Shown here piece by piece: positions 16,849-25,503 of a stretch of DNA of 64,000 nucleotides. The notes below the pieces were generated by a model. The model was not told the origin of the DNA. It saw only the letters and a program-made list of their open reading frames with translations, and did not search any database. Made by a program: the position numbers and the translations under genes. The stretch covers positions 186,001 to 250,000 of the forward strand of contig JACKPB010000005.1 in NCBI GenBank assembly GCA_024233875.1, written 5' to 3'. Numbering within the stretch: position 1 is the stretch's first letter; the number at the start of each line of letters is the position of its first letter. This stretch comes from Leptospiraceae bacterium (GTDB taxonomy: Bacteria; Spirochaetota; Leptospiria; Leptospirales; Leptospiraceae).

Positions 16849-17781
16849 ATGGATTTTTTAACGGTTTTACTCATTCTCGTTTTGATCATTATTTATAAAA
16901 CAATAGTGATTGTTCCTGAGAAATACGCTTTCATTCTGGAAAGATTCGGAAAGTACAAAGACACTCTCAGTGCCGGATATCATTTTGCTATCCCATTTGT
17001 AGATCAGGTCCATTACAAACATTCTCTTAAGGAAATTGCCTACGATGTAGCTCCTCAGGAATGTATTACAAAAGACAATGTTCCGGTCGAAATCGATGGG
17101 ATTTTGTACTTAAAAATCATTGATCCTTTCAAAGCCAGCTACGGGATAGATAATTTTTTACTGGCAGTCTCCCAACTTGCCAAAACCACCCTCAGATCAG
17201 AAATCGGAAAATTGAACCTGGATGATACGTTTGCTGAAAGAGATGAGATCAACTCCAAAGTGGTTTCTCAAATTGATGCCGCCACAGATCCATGGGGTAT
17301 CAAAGTAACCAGATATGAAATCAAAAACATCAACCCTCCCAAGCAGGTTCTGAACTCAATGGAGAGACAGATGAAAGCCGAGAGGGACAAACGGGCAGAG
17401 ATAACAATTTCTGAAGGAGATAGAGCATCCAGAATCAATAGATCTATGGGAGAAAGACAGGAAGCGATCAATATTTCTGAAGGTGAGAAACAAAAACGTA
17501 TCAATGAAGCTGAGGGGAAAGGTTATGAAATCGAAAGAATTTCAGAAGCTACAGCCAACGGATTGAAAATCATAGGAAAGGCAATTTCCCACAAAGGCGG
17601 AAAAGAAGCAGTAGATCTTCAGATTGCTCAGGGCTACTTAGAAGGACTGGGAAAAATTCTGCAAAGTTCAAAAACTACTGTTTTGCCTAATAATTTAGCT
17701 AATATTTCAGGAGTCTTTGAAGGACTTTCCAAGGTTACACATAAATTACCGGATATTCATCAGAAGGGAGAAAAGAAATAA
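16849..17781 (+). CDS. SPFH/stomatin-like membrane protein 1
   Basis: A 310-residue SPFH protein like QmcA and stomatin. One N-terminal membrane helix (residues 3-20) precedes the SPFH domain (VIVPEKYAFILERFGKYKDTLSAGYHFAIPFVDQV; ITKDNVPVEIDGILYLKI). A coiled coil follows, with SEGDRASRINRSMGERQEAI and a second SEGEKQKRINEAEGK unit. Such proteins oligomerise into ring or cage assemblies on the membrane. The stop overlaps the start of the next gene by 1 base (TAATG); that gene is a close paralogue. An AGG ribosome site precedes the ATG. Confidence 0.9.
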   Translation: MDFLTVLLILVLIIIYKTIVIVPEKYAFILERFGKYKDTLSAGYHFAIPFVDQVHYKHSLKEIAYDVAPQECITKDNVPVEIDGILYLKIIDPFKASYGIDNFLLAVSQLAKTTLRSEIGKLNLDDTFAERDEINSKVVSQIDAATDPWGIKVTRYEIKNINPPKQVLNSMERQMKAERDKRAEITISEGDRASRINRSMGERQEAINISEGEKQKRINEAEGKGYEIERISEATANGLKIIGKAISHKGGKEAVDLQIAQGYLEGLGKILQSSKTTVLPNNLANISGVFEGLSKVTHKLPDIHQKGEKK

Positions 17782-18704
17782 TGTCGTTTTCATTAGTATT
17801 TTGGACAGTTTTCATCTTGTACATCGGGTTTAAGACTCTTAGAAGCATACGGATCGTCAATGCTCAGGAAGTTCTCATAGTAGAACGGCTCGGAAAATAT
17901 CACATGACTCTGGAAGCCGGATTGCATCTTCTCATTCCTTTTATTGATAAAGTTACCTATAAGCATATTCTGAAAGAACAGGCTATAGAAGTTCAGCCTC
18001 AGATTTGTATTACAAAAGATAATGTTCAGGTAAAAGTAGATGGGATTTTGTATTTGAAGGTTATGGAACCTTATAAGGCCAGTTATGGTATTGAAGACTA
18101 TAGGTTTTCATCCATCCAACTCTGTCTCACTACTATGAGGGCGGTGATCGGAACTATGGATCTGGATCAAACCTTTGAAGCAAGGGACCAGATCAATCAC
18201 AGAATAGTCGATGTTATCGAGCAGGCCGCCGAACCCTGGGGCATTCGTGTGAACCGTTATGAAATCCAAAACCTCAGTCCCCCAAAAACCGTCCTGGAGT
18301 CCATGGAAAAACAGAAAACAGCTGAATTGAATAAGAAAGCTGATATTTCCATCTCAGAGGGAGATAGGGACTCTAAAATCAATCGATCTCAGGGTCTAAA
18401 AGAAGAAGCTATCAATAAGTCCGAAGGGGAAAAACAAAAACGGATCAACGAAGCCGAAGGAAAGGCGAAGGAAATCGAGTCCATTGCAAATGCAACTGCC
18501 AAGGGTATCGAAAAGATAGCAGAATCCCTAAGTTTGGCCGGTGGGGATGAGGCAATGAAGCTCCAAATTGCACAAAACTTCATCCATCAATTCGTAAATT
18601 TAGCAAAATCCAATACAGAAGTAATCCTTCCTTTGGATCTCACCGATATACAAAGTGTATCCAATGCTTTTATAGGTGAAATCGTTACTAAAAAAGGTAA
18701 ATAA
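17781..18704 (+). CDS. SPFH/stomatin-like membrane protein 2
   Basis: A 307-residue paralogue of the preceding gene, sharing ITKDNV-V-VDGILYLK, the WGI-V-RYEI segment and the coiled-coil motif SEGDRDSKINRS then SEGEKQKRINEAEGKAKEIE. One N-terminal membrane helix (about residues 3-20) anchors it. The 1-base overlap with its neighbour and side-by-side order suggest a hetero-oligomer made in equal amounts, analogous to the HflK-HflC pair, although HflKC-specific features are not evident (inference). It is followed 8 bases later by an uncharacterised gene. Confidence 0.9.
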   Translation: MSFSLVFWTVFILYIGFKTLRSIRIVNAQEVLIVERLGKYHMTLEAGLHLLIPFIDKVTYKHILKEQAIEVQPQICITKDNVQVKVDGILYLKVMEPYKASYGIEDYRFSSIQLCLTTMRAVIGTMDLDQTFEARDQINHRIVDVIEQAAEPWGIRVNRYEIQNLSPPKTVLESMEKQKTAELNKKADISISEGDRDSKINRSQGLKEEAINKSEGEKQKRINEAEGKAKEIESIANATAKGIEKIAESLSLAGGDEAMKLQIAQNFIHQFVNLAKSNTEVILPLDLTDIQSVSNAFIGEIVTKKGK

Positions 18705-18712
18705 CTAGATCC

Positions 18713-19525
18713 ATGGCACTCAGCAATCAACAATTTCAAGAATTAAAGAAGTATCAAAGGATAATTAAGCAATTAGAAAAAATCCAAAATAGTTCAATGA
18801 ATGAAGATCAGAAGAAAAGAGTTGCCAAAGATCTAATAAAATATCGAGACAAAATCCAGTTCATAACTCCGGATGGAGTTCCGGACAATATTCAAATCGT
18901 CAGCCTGAGAGATATGAAAAAAGCCAAAAAATCTCAGGAGGGCGAGGATGAAAAGCAATATCACAATCCAAACATCCTTACTAGGGACAATGTTCTGGAA
19001 AATTTGATTGTGATGAAAGCATCCAGCCATAGTACAGACCCGGAAATCAATCTCATATCCACCCTGATTTCTCTTTTAGAAACTGAATACGCTCCAATTC
19101 TTGGAGATTCCCATATAAAATTTGATTTTTCACACATCAATGAGAGGGACAATATCTTAAAGCATTTGGAAAACATTCAAAGGACGATGAAAGTTCTCAC
19201 CGAAACCATTGAAGAGTACGCTCTTTCCGACAAACAGGATTTCAAAGAGCAATTGGGCAGAATGAAAAACAAACAATCCAGGATCTTTATATCAGAAGCC
19301 GGTGAACTCTTCATCAATTTTAAGGACTTTTTGGAAGGAATCAATAAAGAACTCACTCAGGGAGGAAGCATTATTATGAATCTGGATGAAAGAATTCATT
19401 TCAATCCCAGATTTGAAAAATCTACCCTCTTAGAAGGAAAAACTATAGCAGAGGCTCTGGCTCAATTCTATGAATTTACGGTAGCTGTGATCAATAATAT
19501 CAATATTCCAACAAAGACAAAATAA
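18713..19525 (+). CDS. Unknown mostly helical protein
   Basis: A 270-residue soluble, charged, largely helical protein without signal peptide or membrane segment. The first 60 residues look like a coiled coil (FQELKKYQRIIKQLEKIQNSS). A middle region contains helices around HINERDNILKHLENIQRTMKVLTETIEEYA, and the C-terminus has alternating short strands. I recognise no domain. It starts 8 bases after the second stomatin gene and abuts pdxA with no spacer, so it is part of the nfeD-stomatin-pdxA cluster. A role with the SPFH assembly is conceivable but unsupported. Confidence 0.6.
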   Translation: MALSNQQFQELKKYQRIIKQLEKIQNSSMNEDQKKRVAKDLIKYRDKIQFITPDGVPDNIQIVSLRDMKKAKKSQEGEDEKQYHNPNILTRDNVLENLIVMKASSHSTDPEINLISTLISLLETEYAPILGDSHIKFDFSHINERDNILKHLENIQRTMKVLTETIEEYALSDKQDFKEQLGRMKNKQSRIFISEAGELFINFKDFLEGINKELTQGGSIIMNLDERIHFNPRFEKSTLLEGKTIAEALAQFYEFTVAVINNINIPTKTK

Positions 19526-20458
19526 ATGAATACACCCATCTGGATCACCGAGGGAGATCCTACAGGAATCTCACCTGAATTGATTCAAAAATCCTCACTT
19601 CAGTTGAAATCTATAGCCCGAAAGCGACCCGTAATTTTCATCGCCTCCTCTCCAAGACAAGAGTACAGTGATTTTCAAGCCTGGAACTTGCAATTAGCGA
19701 ATGGTCTCTTTGTCCAGTACCACTCTGAAAAGTCCAAATTCAAATGGACTCCGGGAAAACCAGCTTCTCAGTCAGGTAAGGCAGCTTTGGAATCTCTTCA
19801 TTTGGCATGTCAGAACATTCAAAAATTCAAGGGAAATCTCATCACTCTTCCACTGAGTAAAGAATGGGTGATCAAAGGAAATTCAACTAATTTTCGGGGT
19901 CATACTGAGTATCTTTCTGAGTTTTTCAATAGACCCACATTTATGATGATGTATTCGGGAAGTTTCAATGTCATTCCCCTGACTACCCATATTCCACTGA
20001 AAGATGTAACCTCTGCTCTGAAAAATATCCTATGGAAAGAGCTCTTTCTTTCGATTCAAAATTCAGGGCTCTTCACCAAACCAAGGATAGGAATTTGTGG
20101 AATCAACCCTCATGCAGGAGAAAATGGAAAGATCGGTAGTGAGGAAGAAGAAATTCTGAAGCCCATAGTAAAACTATTCAGGAAAAAGGGTTGGAACTTG
20201 AGTTCTCCCATTTCTGCAGACTCAATCTTTCACAAGGAAGTCAGGGAAAAATTCGATATCATCTTTGCTAACTACCACGATCAGGGTTTGATTCCTTTCA
20301 AGATGACTGTTGGAAAGAAAGGAATCAACCTAACTCTAGGTCTGGACTTCATTCGAGTTTCCCCCGACCATGGGACTGCATTTGACATAGCCGGAAAAGG
20401 AATCGCTGATCCTGAGTCATTCCGACAATGTTTAAAAATTCTAGAGAAATCTAATTAG
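19526..20458 (+). CDS. pdxA: 4-hydroxythreonine-4-phosphate dehydrogenase
   Basis: Catalyses the NAD-dependent oxidation of 4-phosphohydroxy-threonine in the DXP-dependent pyridoxal phosphate pathway. Family motifs are clear: TEGDPTGISPELI (usually GDPAGIGPE), the metal-binding histidine in GHTEYL, GICGINPHAGENGKIGSEE, ANYHDQGLIPFK and the terminal DHGTAFDIAGKGIADPESF. At 310 residues it is slightly short (usually about 330). The start follows directly on the preceding stop. It is tail-to-tail with fbp, overlapping by 4 bases. PLP supply is also relevant to the KamA enzyme of this window, though no link is shown. Confidence 0.9.
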   Translation: MNTPIWITEGDPTGISPELIQKSSLQLKSIARKRPVIFIASSPRQEYSDFQAWNLQLANGLFVQYHSEKSKFKWTPGKPASQSGKAALESLHLACQNIQKFKGNLITLPLSKEWVIKGNSTNFRGHTEYLSEFFNRPTFMMMYSGSFNVIPLTTHIPLKDVTSALKNILWKELFLSIQNSGLFTKPRIGICGINPHAGENGKIGSEEEEILKPIVKLFRKKGWNLSSPISADSIFHKEVREKFDIIFANYHDQGLIPFKMTVGKKGINLTLGLDFIRVSPDHGTAFDIAGKGIADPESFRQCLKILEKSN

Positions 20459-21489
20459 TGGGAGTTTTTTTGAGAAATCTCCATAAATAACTCTACTTCT
20501 TTTTTGCTCCCCGTAACTAATGTTGTTCTCTGATGAAGCGAATTTGGCTCTATATCTAAAATCCTTTCTCCGGATGTTGTGACAGCCAAGCCTCCTGCCT
20601 GCTCTGCGATAAAAGCCATAGGTGAGGCTTCGTAAAGATATCTCAATTTCCCGTTGGGATATTTGGTTGATTTCGTATCCTCCGGATAGAGAAAAATCCC
20701 ACCTTTTAAGAGATTCCTATGAAAGTCAGCGACAAGTGAACCTACATATCTGGCTGACTTGGGTTTTTTTCCATTTTCTATAGATTTTATATTCCGAATG
20801 TAGGCCTTCACACCATTCGACCAATAGTCGTAATTTCCTTCATTGACAGAATAGATATCTCCGGATTCAGGAATCTTTATTGAAGGATGGGAGAGTAAAA
20901 ACTCACCAACAGAAGGATCAAGAGTAAACCCTACAACTCCCCTACCGAAAGTTAAAACCATCATAGTGGATGAACCATACAAAATGTACCCCGCACAACG
21001 CTGGAGTGATCCTTTTTGGAGTAAGTCACCTTCATCACCCATTTGTCCTGAAGGCGATTTTCTCAGTAAGATCGAAAAAATCGTTCCGATGGATACATTG
21101 GAGTCTATATTAGAGGAACCATCGAGTGGATCGTATGCAATTGCATATTTACCTATATTGTAACCGGCTGGTATAGGGATGATATCTTCTCTTTCTTCAC
21201 TTGCCATAACACAGAGGTGACCGGATATTTTCAGGGCATTTGTGATCAATGTGTCTGCATAGTGATCCAACTGCATTTGAGTTTCTCCCTGAATATTGGT
21301 TTCATCTGTTGCTCCCAATATATTTTCCAGTAGTCCGGCTTTTCTTACTTCGCGTGAAACAACTTTTGCAGCATAAACAAGGTGACTCATCAATGCGGTA
21401 AAATCCCCGGTAGCATAGGGTATCTTAAGTTGCTCTTCAATTAAATATTGAGAAAGACTTATCATGTCTTTGGGATGTACTTTATTCAT
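20455..21489 (-). CDS. fbp: Fructose-1,6-bisphosphatase, class I
   Basis: Gluconeogenic enzyme that dephosphorylates fructose 1,6-bisphosphate. The 344-residue protein shows the class I metal-site motifs MASEERED and YDPLDGSSNIDSNVSIGTIFSI, the phosphate-site region ARYVGSLVADFHRNLLKGGIFLYP, and the closing block EASPMAFIAEQAGGLAVT with HQRTTLVTGSKKEVELF. It has the usual family length. An AAGGA ribosome site precedes the ATG. It is divergent from the S46 peptidase and convergent with pdxA. Confidence 0.95.
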   Translation of the reverse strand: MNKVHPKDMISLSQYLIEEQLKIPYATGDFTALMSHLVYAAKVVSREVRKAGLLENILGATDETNIQGETQMQLDHYADTLITNALKISGHLCVMASEEREDIIPIPAGYNIGKYAIAYDPLDGSSNIDSNVSIGTIFSILLRKSPSGQMGDEGDLLQKGSLQRCAGYILYGSSTMMVLTFGRGVVGFTLDPSVGEFLLSHPSIKIPESGDIYSVNEGNYDYWSNGVKAYIRNIKSIENGKKPKSARYVGSLVADFHRNLLKGGIFLYPEDTKSTKYPNGKLRYLYEASPMAFIAEQAGGLAVTTSGERILDIEPNSLHQRTTLVTGSKKEVELFMEISQKNSH

Positions 21490-21519
21490 TAGAAAAATTC
21501 CTTTCCAATTATCTGCTTA

Positions 21520-21548
21520 TTGACAGTATATATTATTAAAAATTAAAT
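21520..21548 (+). promoter_or_regulatory. Candidate promoter of the S46 peptidase gene
   Basis: Perfect TTGACA (21520-21525), 17-base spacer and TTAAAT (21543-21548). Transcription would start near 21555, which favours translation from the ATG at 21579 over the one at 21558. Confidence 0.55.
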
Positions 21549-21578
21549 TCAAGAAAAATGGATGTACCGGATCGTTTT

Positions 21579-23636
21579 ATGAAACAAATAAAAATCATAA
21601 TAATATTTATAATTCTTATAAATTTTTCACTTTTTTCAGATGAAGGCATGTGGACTTTGGACAATTTACCTTTTCACTTGATAAAAGAAAAATATGATTA
21701 TGAAATCACTCCCGGATTTTTAAAAAAAGTCCGTCTGGGTTCTGTGCGTTTCAACGATGGAGGTTCCGGAGCCTTTGTTTCCAATCGAGGTTTGGTGATC
21801 ACCAATCATCATGTTGCCCTCGGACAGATTCAAAAACTCTCTTCTGATAAAAATGATTATTTGAAAGAAGGATTTCTGGCGGATGATCTAACAGAAGAAT
21901 TGAAATGCCCTGATCTTGAAATCAATGTTCTTTATTCCATGGAAAACATCACTGATCTTGTTTTGAAACGATTGGAGTCCGAGAAAGAAAAAGGTCAGTA
22001 CACTGAGATAAAAAATGAACTTCTCTCTGAAATAGAAAAAAAATCATTTCAGGAAACTAAATTGAGATCAAACGTCATCGAATTTTATAATGGTGGGGAG
22101 TACTGGCTCTATCGCTACAAAAAATTCACAGATGTTCGTCTGGCTTTTTCACCGGAACTTCAGGCGGCGTCCTTCGGAGGTGAAATTGATAATTTCAATT
22201 TTCCCAGATACGCATTGGATTTCGCTCTCTTTCGGGTTTATGAAAACAACAAACCTTTTGTATCAAATGTTTTTTTTAAATTGAATCCGAAGGGTGCCAC
22301 TGAAGGTGAATTGACCTTTGTATCGGGACATCCCGGTTCAACAGATAGACAAAAAACTCTGAGTGAAATCAAATACATACGGGATCATGCCTATCCGGAG
22401 TATCTGGACATGATTTCAAAAAAATTAGAGATTCTCCGTGAATACAGCTCCAAAGGTAAGGAAGAAAAGAGAAGAGCTGAGGGATTGATTCTTCATTTAG
22501 AAAATTCTTTAAAAGCCATCGAAGGTGAATTGGCCGCATTGAACAATCCCCATATCTACACAAAGCTGGAAGAAAAAGAAAAAAATTTAAAAATCTCAAT
22601 CCGGACCGCTTCAGACAATCCGGAGAAATATATGAATCTACTCTCAGAAATCGATTCCCTTCAAAACAGTTTGATATCCAGAAAGAAAGAGATTTATTAT
22701 AGAAAAATTTCAGGAACTCTCCCCCAATTGGCTTTGAAATTCATTCTATATGCCAGACAAATGGAACTCCCAAACGCCCAACGTTTTCCTGAGTATCGGG
22801 ATTCAAATTTAGACTCGCTCAAGCATCAATTACTCTCCTCCGCACCTATTTACAAAGATAGAGATATCTTACTTCTCAGGACTACTCTGGAAATGGCCCA
22901 ATTGGAACTGAACCCGGAGGATCCATTTCTCAGAGAGGCCCTGGGAAATCAGGAACCTATTCTTATCTCATCGGGAATCATTGGTGATACACAATTAGAC
23001 AATTTAAAGTACAGAAACTATTTACTGAAGGAAGGATCCGGTGCTATTCTCAATTCCAAAGATCCAATTTTGAATTGGGCAAAAAAAATAGAACCGATCT
23101 TGAGTGAAGATAGAAAGTGGTATGAAAATGAAATCCAGTCCAAACTTTCGAAACTGGGAGCCGATCTCTCCTCTCTAAAATTTTCAATATTTGGTAGATC
23201 TACCTATCCGGATGCAAATTTTACTCTGAGATTGAGTTATGGTGTAGTCAAAGGTTTAAAAGTAGATGGATATTCGATACCCTACAAAACCACATTCTAC
23301 GGACTCATAGAGCGAGCTTTGGGTTTTGGAAACAAAAATGCATTTCGGGTAGCCGGGAAGATCCTAAAAAAGAGAAAAAAATTAAGAATGTCCACTCCCT
23401 TAAACTTTATTTCTACCCATGACATAACAGGAGGGAATTCGGGCAGTCCTATGTTGAATACCAGAGGAGAAATGGTCGGATTGATTTTTGATGGAAATAC
23501 TTATTCACATGAATTGAATTATGTGTATTCCGAAGAGAGAGCTAGAGCCGTTTCCGTTCATTCGGGAGCCATTTTGGAATCTCTCTCTGTTATTTACGGC
23601 GCAAAAAACTTGGTTTCAGAGTTAAGAGGAAGATAA
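21579..23636 (+). CDS. S46 family serine peptidase (DPP7/DPP11-like)
   Basis: About 685 residues. Chymotrypsin-fold dipeptidyl peptidase family, periplasmic in known members. A signal peptide (KQIKIIIIFIILINFSLFS) starts at 21579; an ATG 21 bases earlier is possible but adds a non-signal prefix. Catalytic motifs: VITNHHVALGQ (His), GGEIDNFNFPRYALDFALFRVY (Asp in LDF) and HDITGGNSGSPMLN (Ser). The long helical middle domain typical of S46 lies at about 250-520. The segment GLIFDGNTYSHELNYVYSE is where DPP7 and DPP11 differ in S1 specificity; I cannot assign preference. An ankyrin-repeat gene follows after 1 base. Confidence 0.88.
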   Translation: MKQIKIIIIFIILINFSLFSDEGMWTLDNLPFHLIKEKYDYEITPGFLKKVRLGSVRFNDGGSGAFVSNRGLVITNHHVALGQIQKLSSDKNDYLKEGFLADDLTEELKCPDLEINVLYSMENITDLVLKRLESEKEKGQYTEIKNELLSEIEKKSFQETKLRSNVIEFYNGGEYWLYRYKKFTDVRLAFSPELQAASFGGEIDNFNFPRYALDFALFRVYENNKPFVSNVFFKLNPKGATEGELTFVSGHPGSTDRQKTLSEIKYIRDHAYPEYLDMISKKLEILREYSSKGKEEKRRAEGLILHLENSLKAIEGELAALNNPHIYTKLEEKEKNLKISIRTASDNPEKYMNLLSEIDSLQNSLISRKKEIYYRKISGTLPQLALKFILYARQMELPNAQRFPEYRDSNLDSLKHQLLSSAPIYKDRDILLLRTTLEMAQLELNPEDPFLREALGNQEPILISSGIIGDTQLDNLKYRNYLLKEGSGAILNSKDPILNWAKKIEPILSEDRKWYENEIQSKLSKLGADLSSLKFSIFGRSTYPDANFTLRLSYGVVKGLKVDGYSIPYKTTFYGLIERALGFGNKNAFRVAGKILKKRKKLRMSTPLNFISTHDITGGNSGSPMLNTRGEMVGLIFDGNTYSHELNYVYSEERARAVSVHSGAILESLSVIYGAKNLVSELRGR

Positions 23637-23637
23637 A

Positions 23638-24576
23638 TTGAAATATAGATTGAGCTTTCTAATTTTTTTTAAATTTCTCAATCTATTACCCTACATATTT
23701 CTATTCCTATCTTACCAGATTCTCTCAGAATCCAAAACTGAACTGAAAAAAAGAATTCAGTATCACTCTGAGTTTATAAAATCTTCTGAGTATGGTGAGA
23801 TAAAAAAGGTAAAAGAATTTCTTAAGGATAAAAACCTGGATATCAACTTTCAGGATCGGAGAGGTTACACCGCCCTACATTCCTCATCTCTCAACGGACA
23901 TATTGAAATCGTGAAATTGCTTATCGCCTCGCGCGCTAACTTAAACACATCGGACAAACAGGGAAATACCCCCCTTCTCGGTTCACTCATTCGAAGTCAG
24001 ATAGAAATCGCAAAATTATTATTAGAAAACTATTCGGAGATTGATTCTGAGAATAAAAGTGGACAATCTGCTTTTTTATTGGCCTGCGCAAACGGATATC
24101 CTGAAATAGTAGATCTCCTTCTGGAAAGAAGAAGCAATATAATGAAAAAAGACAGGGATGGGAACACTCCACTCCATCTTGCCATTCTGAACGGACATCC
24201 CGAAATAGTCGAAAAACTCATTCAAAATGGAGCCAATATCACAGAGAAAAACAAAGAAGGAAAGACTCCCATTGCCCTTGCCTCAGAAGTAGGGCTTTCC
24301 CATCTAACGGACTATTTGAAGGAAAATATTGATGACCCGAGAAAAGAACATGAGGAATTTATCGGAGAAGTTAAGTCTATAGATAAGAAAGGCCAAATCA
24401 CTATTTTTTTATCCAAAAAAATAGAATTGAAACCTCATTCCCTTGTCTATTTCTTTTCTGAAGAAAATAAAGAATCCGGGATAGGAAGAGTTCTGAGATA
24501 CAATCCAAAATTCATTATCATTAAAATGGAAACAGGAACCCCTTCTGTAGGTGATAGAGGAATTGTATATAGATAA
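23638..24576 (+). CDS. Exported ankyrin-repeat protein
   Basis: A 312-residue protein with a hydrophobic N-terminus (about residues 5-30, signal peptide or anchor), then five to six ankyrin repeats between about 45 and 235. The clearest repeats are GYTALHSSSLNGHIEIVKLL, SGQSAFLLACANGYPEIVDLL and GNTPLHLAILNGHPEIVEKL. A C-terminal beta-rich domain follows (VKSIDKKGQITIFLSKKIELKPHSLVYFF). The start is TTG with a good AGAGGA site 7 bases upstream; no ATG exists near. It begins 1 base after the S46 peptidase stop, so the two are co-translated. Probably a periplasmic protein-binding partner (inference). Confidence 0.8.
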   Translation: MKYRLSFLIFFKFLNLLPYIFLFLSYQILSESKTELKKRIQYHSEFIKSSEYGEIKKVKEFLKDKNLDINFQDRRGYTALHSSSLNGHIEIVKLLIASRANLNTSDKQGNTPLLGSLIRSQIEIAKLLLENYSEIDSENKSGQSAFLLACANGYPEIVDLLLERRSNIMKKDRDGNTPLHLAILNGHPEIVEKLIQNGANITEKNKEGKTPIALASEVGLSHLTDYLKENIDDPRKEHEEFIGEVKSIDKKGQITIFLSKKIELKPHSLVYFFSEENKESGIGRVLRYNPKFIIIKMETGTPSVGDRGIVYR

Positions 24577-24580
24577 AGAA

Positions 24581-25366
24581 TTAGAATTCTGAGAAAATTC
24601 TTGAAGATTTCATGGCCCTAAAGTCTCTATAATTCCAATAGACATTGTACATCCAGAATAGCAACAAACCGGGAACGGTAATTTCCATGGCTATTTCTAT
24701 AAAATTCAATCTACCGAAAATTGAAAAAATAGCAAAAAGTTGCGGAATGAATAAAAATAGAGATATGATCCTTAAGAAGGCATCATTTGAACCCAACCAC
24801 AAAACCAAACCGATCAATCCAATCACCCCAAAAAATCCTACCCACTTGAGTAAACTTATGTAAAATACAATCTCGGTTAGGGAGTCTCTGGGGCTCAAAA
24901 GGTTTGAATTCAAAACTTCGGTAAGAAAAAAATTTTCAAACGCATCCAAAAGAATCACCAAAATCAATAGGATTGAGAAAACAACTCTAATGTTTTTATC
25001 CAGATTTGACATTCGAAAGGATTTTTCAAAAATACCTATACAGAAACTAGCATAGAGAAAAATAAAAAAATAGTCTATCTCGATAGACTGAATGTATCTT
25101 TCAACATTTGACTCTAGGATAGGATCTCCGGGTTTCCCGATGATATCGAGGACTTCGCTGTAACTGGAAGACAACTCTAATGCGATGATTGTAGAACGAA
25201 TTCCGGAATGGTTTTTGTATACAGGTTCACCGGGAACAAGGTAAAACATATAGGATAGAAAAATAATCAAAATGAATCCCAAAAATGTGATCAGGTTGCG
25301 CAATTGATCCTTTCTAAGTTTTTCCAGCATATCCATCAAGAGTTGAAAATTACTATCCTTTGGCAA
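24581..25366 (-). CDS. Multi-pass membrane protein, unknown
   Basis: A 261-residue protein with about six membrane segments (near residues 24-42, 98-112, 126-146, 160-188, 195-215 and 225-245) and one large extracytoplasmic loop (VPGEPVYKNHSGIRS to VERYIQSIEID). I recognise no family motif. The start is uncertain: TTG at 25366 is the longest frame, ATG at 25336 is an alternative, and neither has a convincing ribosome site. It is convergent with the ankyrin gene, 4 bases apart, and divergent from the rpsF operon. Confidence 0.6.
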   Translation of the reverse strand: MPKDSNFQLLMDMLEKLRKDQLRNLITFLGFILIIFLSYMFYLVPGEPVYKNHSGIRSTIIALELSSSYSEVLDIIGKPGDPILESNVERYIQSIEIDYFFIFLYASFCIGIFEKSFRMSNLDKNIRVVFSILLILVILLDAFENFFLTEVLNSNLLSPRDSLTEIVFYISLLKWVGFFGVIGLIGLVLWLGSNDAFLRIISLFLFIPQLFAIFSIFGRLNFIEIAMEITVPGLLLFWMYNVYWNYRDFRAMKSSRIFSEF

Positions 25367-25413
25367 GCATTTCCTTCATTCACTTGACTCGATAGGAAAT
25401 TAGGAAATTGTGG

Positions 25414-25419
25414 TAAAAT
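25414..25419 (+). promoter_or_regulatory. Candidate extended -10 promoter of the rpsF operon
   Basis: TGGTAAAAT (25411-25419) fits an extended -10 element (TGn followed by a 5/6 TATAAT match). TTGACT at 25384 is 24 bases upstream, too far for a standard -35. Transcription would begin near 25426, just before the folded leader. Confidence 0.5.
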
Positions 25420-25431
25420 CAGCAACTTCTA

Positions 25432-25480
25432 CCTTCACCATACCTTTTTGCGGCAAAAGGGGAAACTATGGAACTGAAGG
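25432..25480 (+). promoter_or_regulatory. Structured rpsF leader, candidate ribosomal-protein autoregulatory RNA
   Basis: Three stems stack without interruption on the 5' side: CCTTCA (25432-25437) with TGAAGG (25475-25480), CCATA (25438-25442) with TATGG (25467-25471), and CCTTTT (25443-25448) with AAAAGG (25455-25460) around a TGCGGC loop. Bulges AAC and GGAAAC lie on the 3' side. That makes 17 base pairs. The position, between promoter and rpsF ribosome site, matches where S6:S18 leader RNAs act in other bacteria, but the CCG-bulge signature I know from them is not visible. Confidence 0.5.
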
Positions 25481-25500
25481 AAACCCAAAGGAGACCATAA
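25468..25500 (+). CDS. Possible 10-codon leader peptide (uORF) before rpsF
   Basis: ATG at 25468 opens MELKETQRRP and stops at TAA 25498-25500, 3 bases before the rpsF ATG. A good ribosome site (AAGGGG, 25457-25462) lies 5 bases upstream and is partly enclosed in the third stem of the leader. Its codons run through the rpsF Shine-Dalgarno (AAAGGAG, 25487-25493). Translation is inferred only from these signals. Confidence 0.3.
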   Translation: MELKETQRRP

Positions 25501-25503
25501 TAT

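Noticed and set aside
25432..25480. Assignment of the rpsF leader to the known S6:S18 RNA motif
   Set aside because: The characteristic CCG-containing bulge could not be identified, so it is listed only as a candidate leader.
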